The position numbers and the translations under genes are program-made. Source: Pseudomonadales bacterium (lineage in GTDB: Bacteria > Pseudomonadota > Gammaproteobacteria > Pseudomonadales > Azotimanducaceae). Taken from it: a stretch of 54,408 nucleotides of DNA. Numbering within the stretch: position 1 is the stretch's first letter; each line of letters starts with the position of its first letter. The stretch covers positions 1 through 54,408 of the forward strand of contig JASMJM010000025.1 in the NCBI GenBank assembly GCA_030749725.1, in the 5' to 3' direction. A model generated the notes under the pieces. It made no database searches. It was not told where the DNA came from and saw only the letters and a list, made by a program, of their open reading frames with translations. Positions 53,439-54,408 of this stretch are shown here, piece by piece.

Positions 53439-54032
53439 CTACTCGACAATTTCTATATCCCGTCTTGATAACTCGAAATCCAGTTGAGCCAGCCCATCCT
53501 CGAGAGAGCTGATCGCTTCGATGGTTTCCTGTCTGGCACGGAGTAAATCCTGATCGGAATCGTCCTGCAAACCGTTCGGTGCCAGTGCAACCAGATGGGT
53601 GATGGCTTCGGATGTTTCCTTGATGGCCGTCTGGATGCTGGCGAGGATATCACCCGTATGCGGTTCTACTTCACTGATGATCGATTTTCGCTTTAGATCC
53701 AGGTCGACCAGACAGGACTTTCTGTATTGCTCGTCCAGAGCCATTACCAGGTAGTCACCAAAACTGTAGGGCAGCTTGACCGTTTCGTAGGGACTGAAGA
53801 ACTTGTCGATCTGATGAGCCCAGGTTTTGGAATACTCTTCCAGATCGCCGTCGTCGTCGGGCGCCTTGAACACTGCATCGATATTCTTGTGAATGTCGGT
53901 GTCCGCAAGGTACGCCTTAACGGCTCGTCCGGCGATGGCTGTTTTGGAACTGCCCCTGTCATCCTTCCAGTTTCTTACATAATAATCGTGGATGATTCTA
54001 CTGTATGAATATCCAAGGCTAACCAAGTCCAT
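53439..54032 (-). CDS. hypothetical protein with C-terminal helical/coiled-coil region
   Basis: 197 residues from the ATG at 54032 (MDLVSLGYSYSR), chosen because GAGGAAG lies about 10 bases upstream and because a paralogous remnant elsewhere starts at the same residue; a longer frame reaches 54059. Soluble, acidic, with a long helical C-terminal half (from about 110: QYRKSCLVDLDLKRKS, ETSEAITHL, TIEAISSLEDGLAQ) that could form a coiled coil. No known domain recognised. No neighbour on its strand hints at a function. Confidence 0.7.
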   Translation of the reverse strand: MDLVSLGYSYSRIIHDYYVRNWKDDRGSSKTAIAGRAVKAYLADTDIHKNIDAVFKAPDDDGDLEEYSKTWAHQIDKFFSPYETVKLPYSFGDYLVMALDEQYRKSCLVDLDLKRKSIISEVEPHTGDILASIQTAIKETSEAITHLVALAPNGLQDDSDQDLLRARQETIEAISSLEDGLAQLDFELSRRDIEIVE

Positions 54033-54124
54033 TGCTATCCACTTCCTCTGCGCTAACATGTAGAACCAAGAGAATATACCAGATTCATTGAGGAGTTACA
54101 GTCCCCTTCTATGCGGTCCCCCTT

Positions 54125-54150
54125 GGCGCAGGTAATCTGCGCCTTTTTTT
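54125..54150 (+). terminator. strong rho-independent terminator with no evident gene
   Basis: GGCGCAG-GTAAT-CTGCGCC followed by seven T: a 7-bp perfect stem, 5-base loop, and full T-tract, on +. The nearest + strand gene ends 760 bases upstream, and the gene between lies on -. It may end the cytochrome transcript or a small RNA. Confidence 0.7.
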
Positions 54151-54292
54151 GACTCCCAGATCGTAACCTAACTGCCCGCACTGTTCCTTGAACAGACACG
54201 TCCATTGATGACTCGTTAGAGTTTAAAAAGAACCACTGATCTTTCCAGTTGGCTAGAGACGGCAGAGGCCATTGATTCAGCGTATGGAGCTG

Positions 54293-54406
54293 TTACGGCA
54301 CGGCGAGTACCGAGATGTACAGATCCGGCTCATCCTGAAAACGTATCAGAGACAAGGAGGTGCCCTCTATCATCTTCACGGTTTCTGCTCGACTCGGCAG
54401 TGTGTG
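54293..54406 (-). CDS. possible C-terminal fragment of a gene cut by the window end
   Basis: On -, a frame runs from the window end for 37 codons (HTLPSRAETVKMIEGTS at the visible start, ending DLYISVLAVP) to a TAA at 54293-54295. The residue composition looks protein-like, but length is too short for a family call. An overlapping frame on + from ATG 54284 is the alternative. Confidence 0.3.
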   Translation of the reverse strand, partial: HTLPSRAETVKMIEGTSLSLIRFQDEPDLYISVLAVP

Positions 54407-54408
54407 GG

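Larger units (their letters stand above)
54060..54408. other. window-end region: mostly noncoding
   Basis: Apart from the terminator at 54125-54150 and the possible partial CDS at 54293-54406 nothing is seen here. Confidence 0.4.

Overview
The window looks like a chromosomal stretch of a free-living, probably marine or aquatic, Gammaproteobacterium. This is an inference from protein style, moderate GC content, a TonB-dependent receptor, an Aas-like acyltransferase, and many small palindromic or MITE-like intergenic repeats; I cannot name a genus. No rRNA, tRNA, CRISPR array, phage genes or complete transposase were seen. About 49 protein genes are supported, two of them cut by the window ends.

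Layout. 1-8602 (+): the 3' part of a TonB-dependent receptor, two overlapping ABC exporter half-transporters, a large PEP-synthase/rifampin-phosphotransferase-like enzyme, and a dual-specificity-type phosphatase. 8658-10292 (-): a Baeyer-Villiger-type flavin monooxygenase. 10658-15011 (+): a PhyH dioxygenase, an unrecognised 514-residue protein, a PNPOx-like protein, a VOC protein and an NAD-dependent epimerase. 15106-22226 (-): a small operon (24-residue CPVC peptide, GDCCVxC zinc-ribbon protein, membrane protein) lies downstream of DUF3089 esterase, two family III CoA-transferases and a MaoC-like hydratase; upstream are fdhD and a sugar-phosphate isomerase-like protein. 22486-24291 (+): a hemerythrin protein and a polytopic membrane protein.

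24333-29506 (-): a soluble NAD-linked formate dehydrogenase operon, with NuoE and NuoF domains fused in one chain, the molybdenum subunit and a flavodoxin-like protein. 29507-30505 is a repeat-rich gap. 30506-37631 holds an MFS/acyltransferase fusion, a CBS-domain protein (-), and a second molybdoenzyme operon (DmsA-like, DmsB-like and a P-loop/MobA fusion). The molybdenum theme (formate dehydrogenase, FdhD, DmsAB-like, MobA) and an FNR-type palindrome suggest a facultatively microaerobic or anaerobic redox capacity.

37688-54059: a class III aminotransferase and an SDR (-), then on + a metallo-hydrolase, an UppS-like cis-prenyltransferase, a CoA-binding protein with methionine/cysteine PLP enzyme (each preceded by a minisatellite), and a catabolic-looking run of thiolase-like protein, luciferase-like oxidoreductase, acyl-CoA ligase, GFA protein, aminotransferase, arylamine N-acetyltransferase, MFS transporter and diheme cytochrome c. 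A hypothetical protein on - follows, and the end of the window holds an orphan terminator and a possible gene fragment.

The most unusual points are the phosphotransferase plus phosphatase plus exporter locus, the asymmetric CoA-transferase pair, the coupled CPVC micro-ORF/GDCCVxC operon, the cytoplasmic DmsA-like enzyme lacking its first cluster cysteine, the two families of non-autonomous repeat elements (one of which provides a stop codon), and the decayed paralogue start near 52.3 kb.
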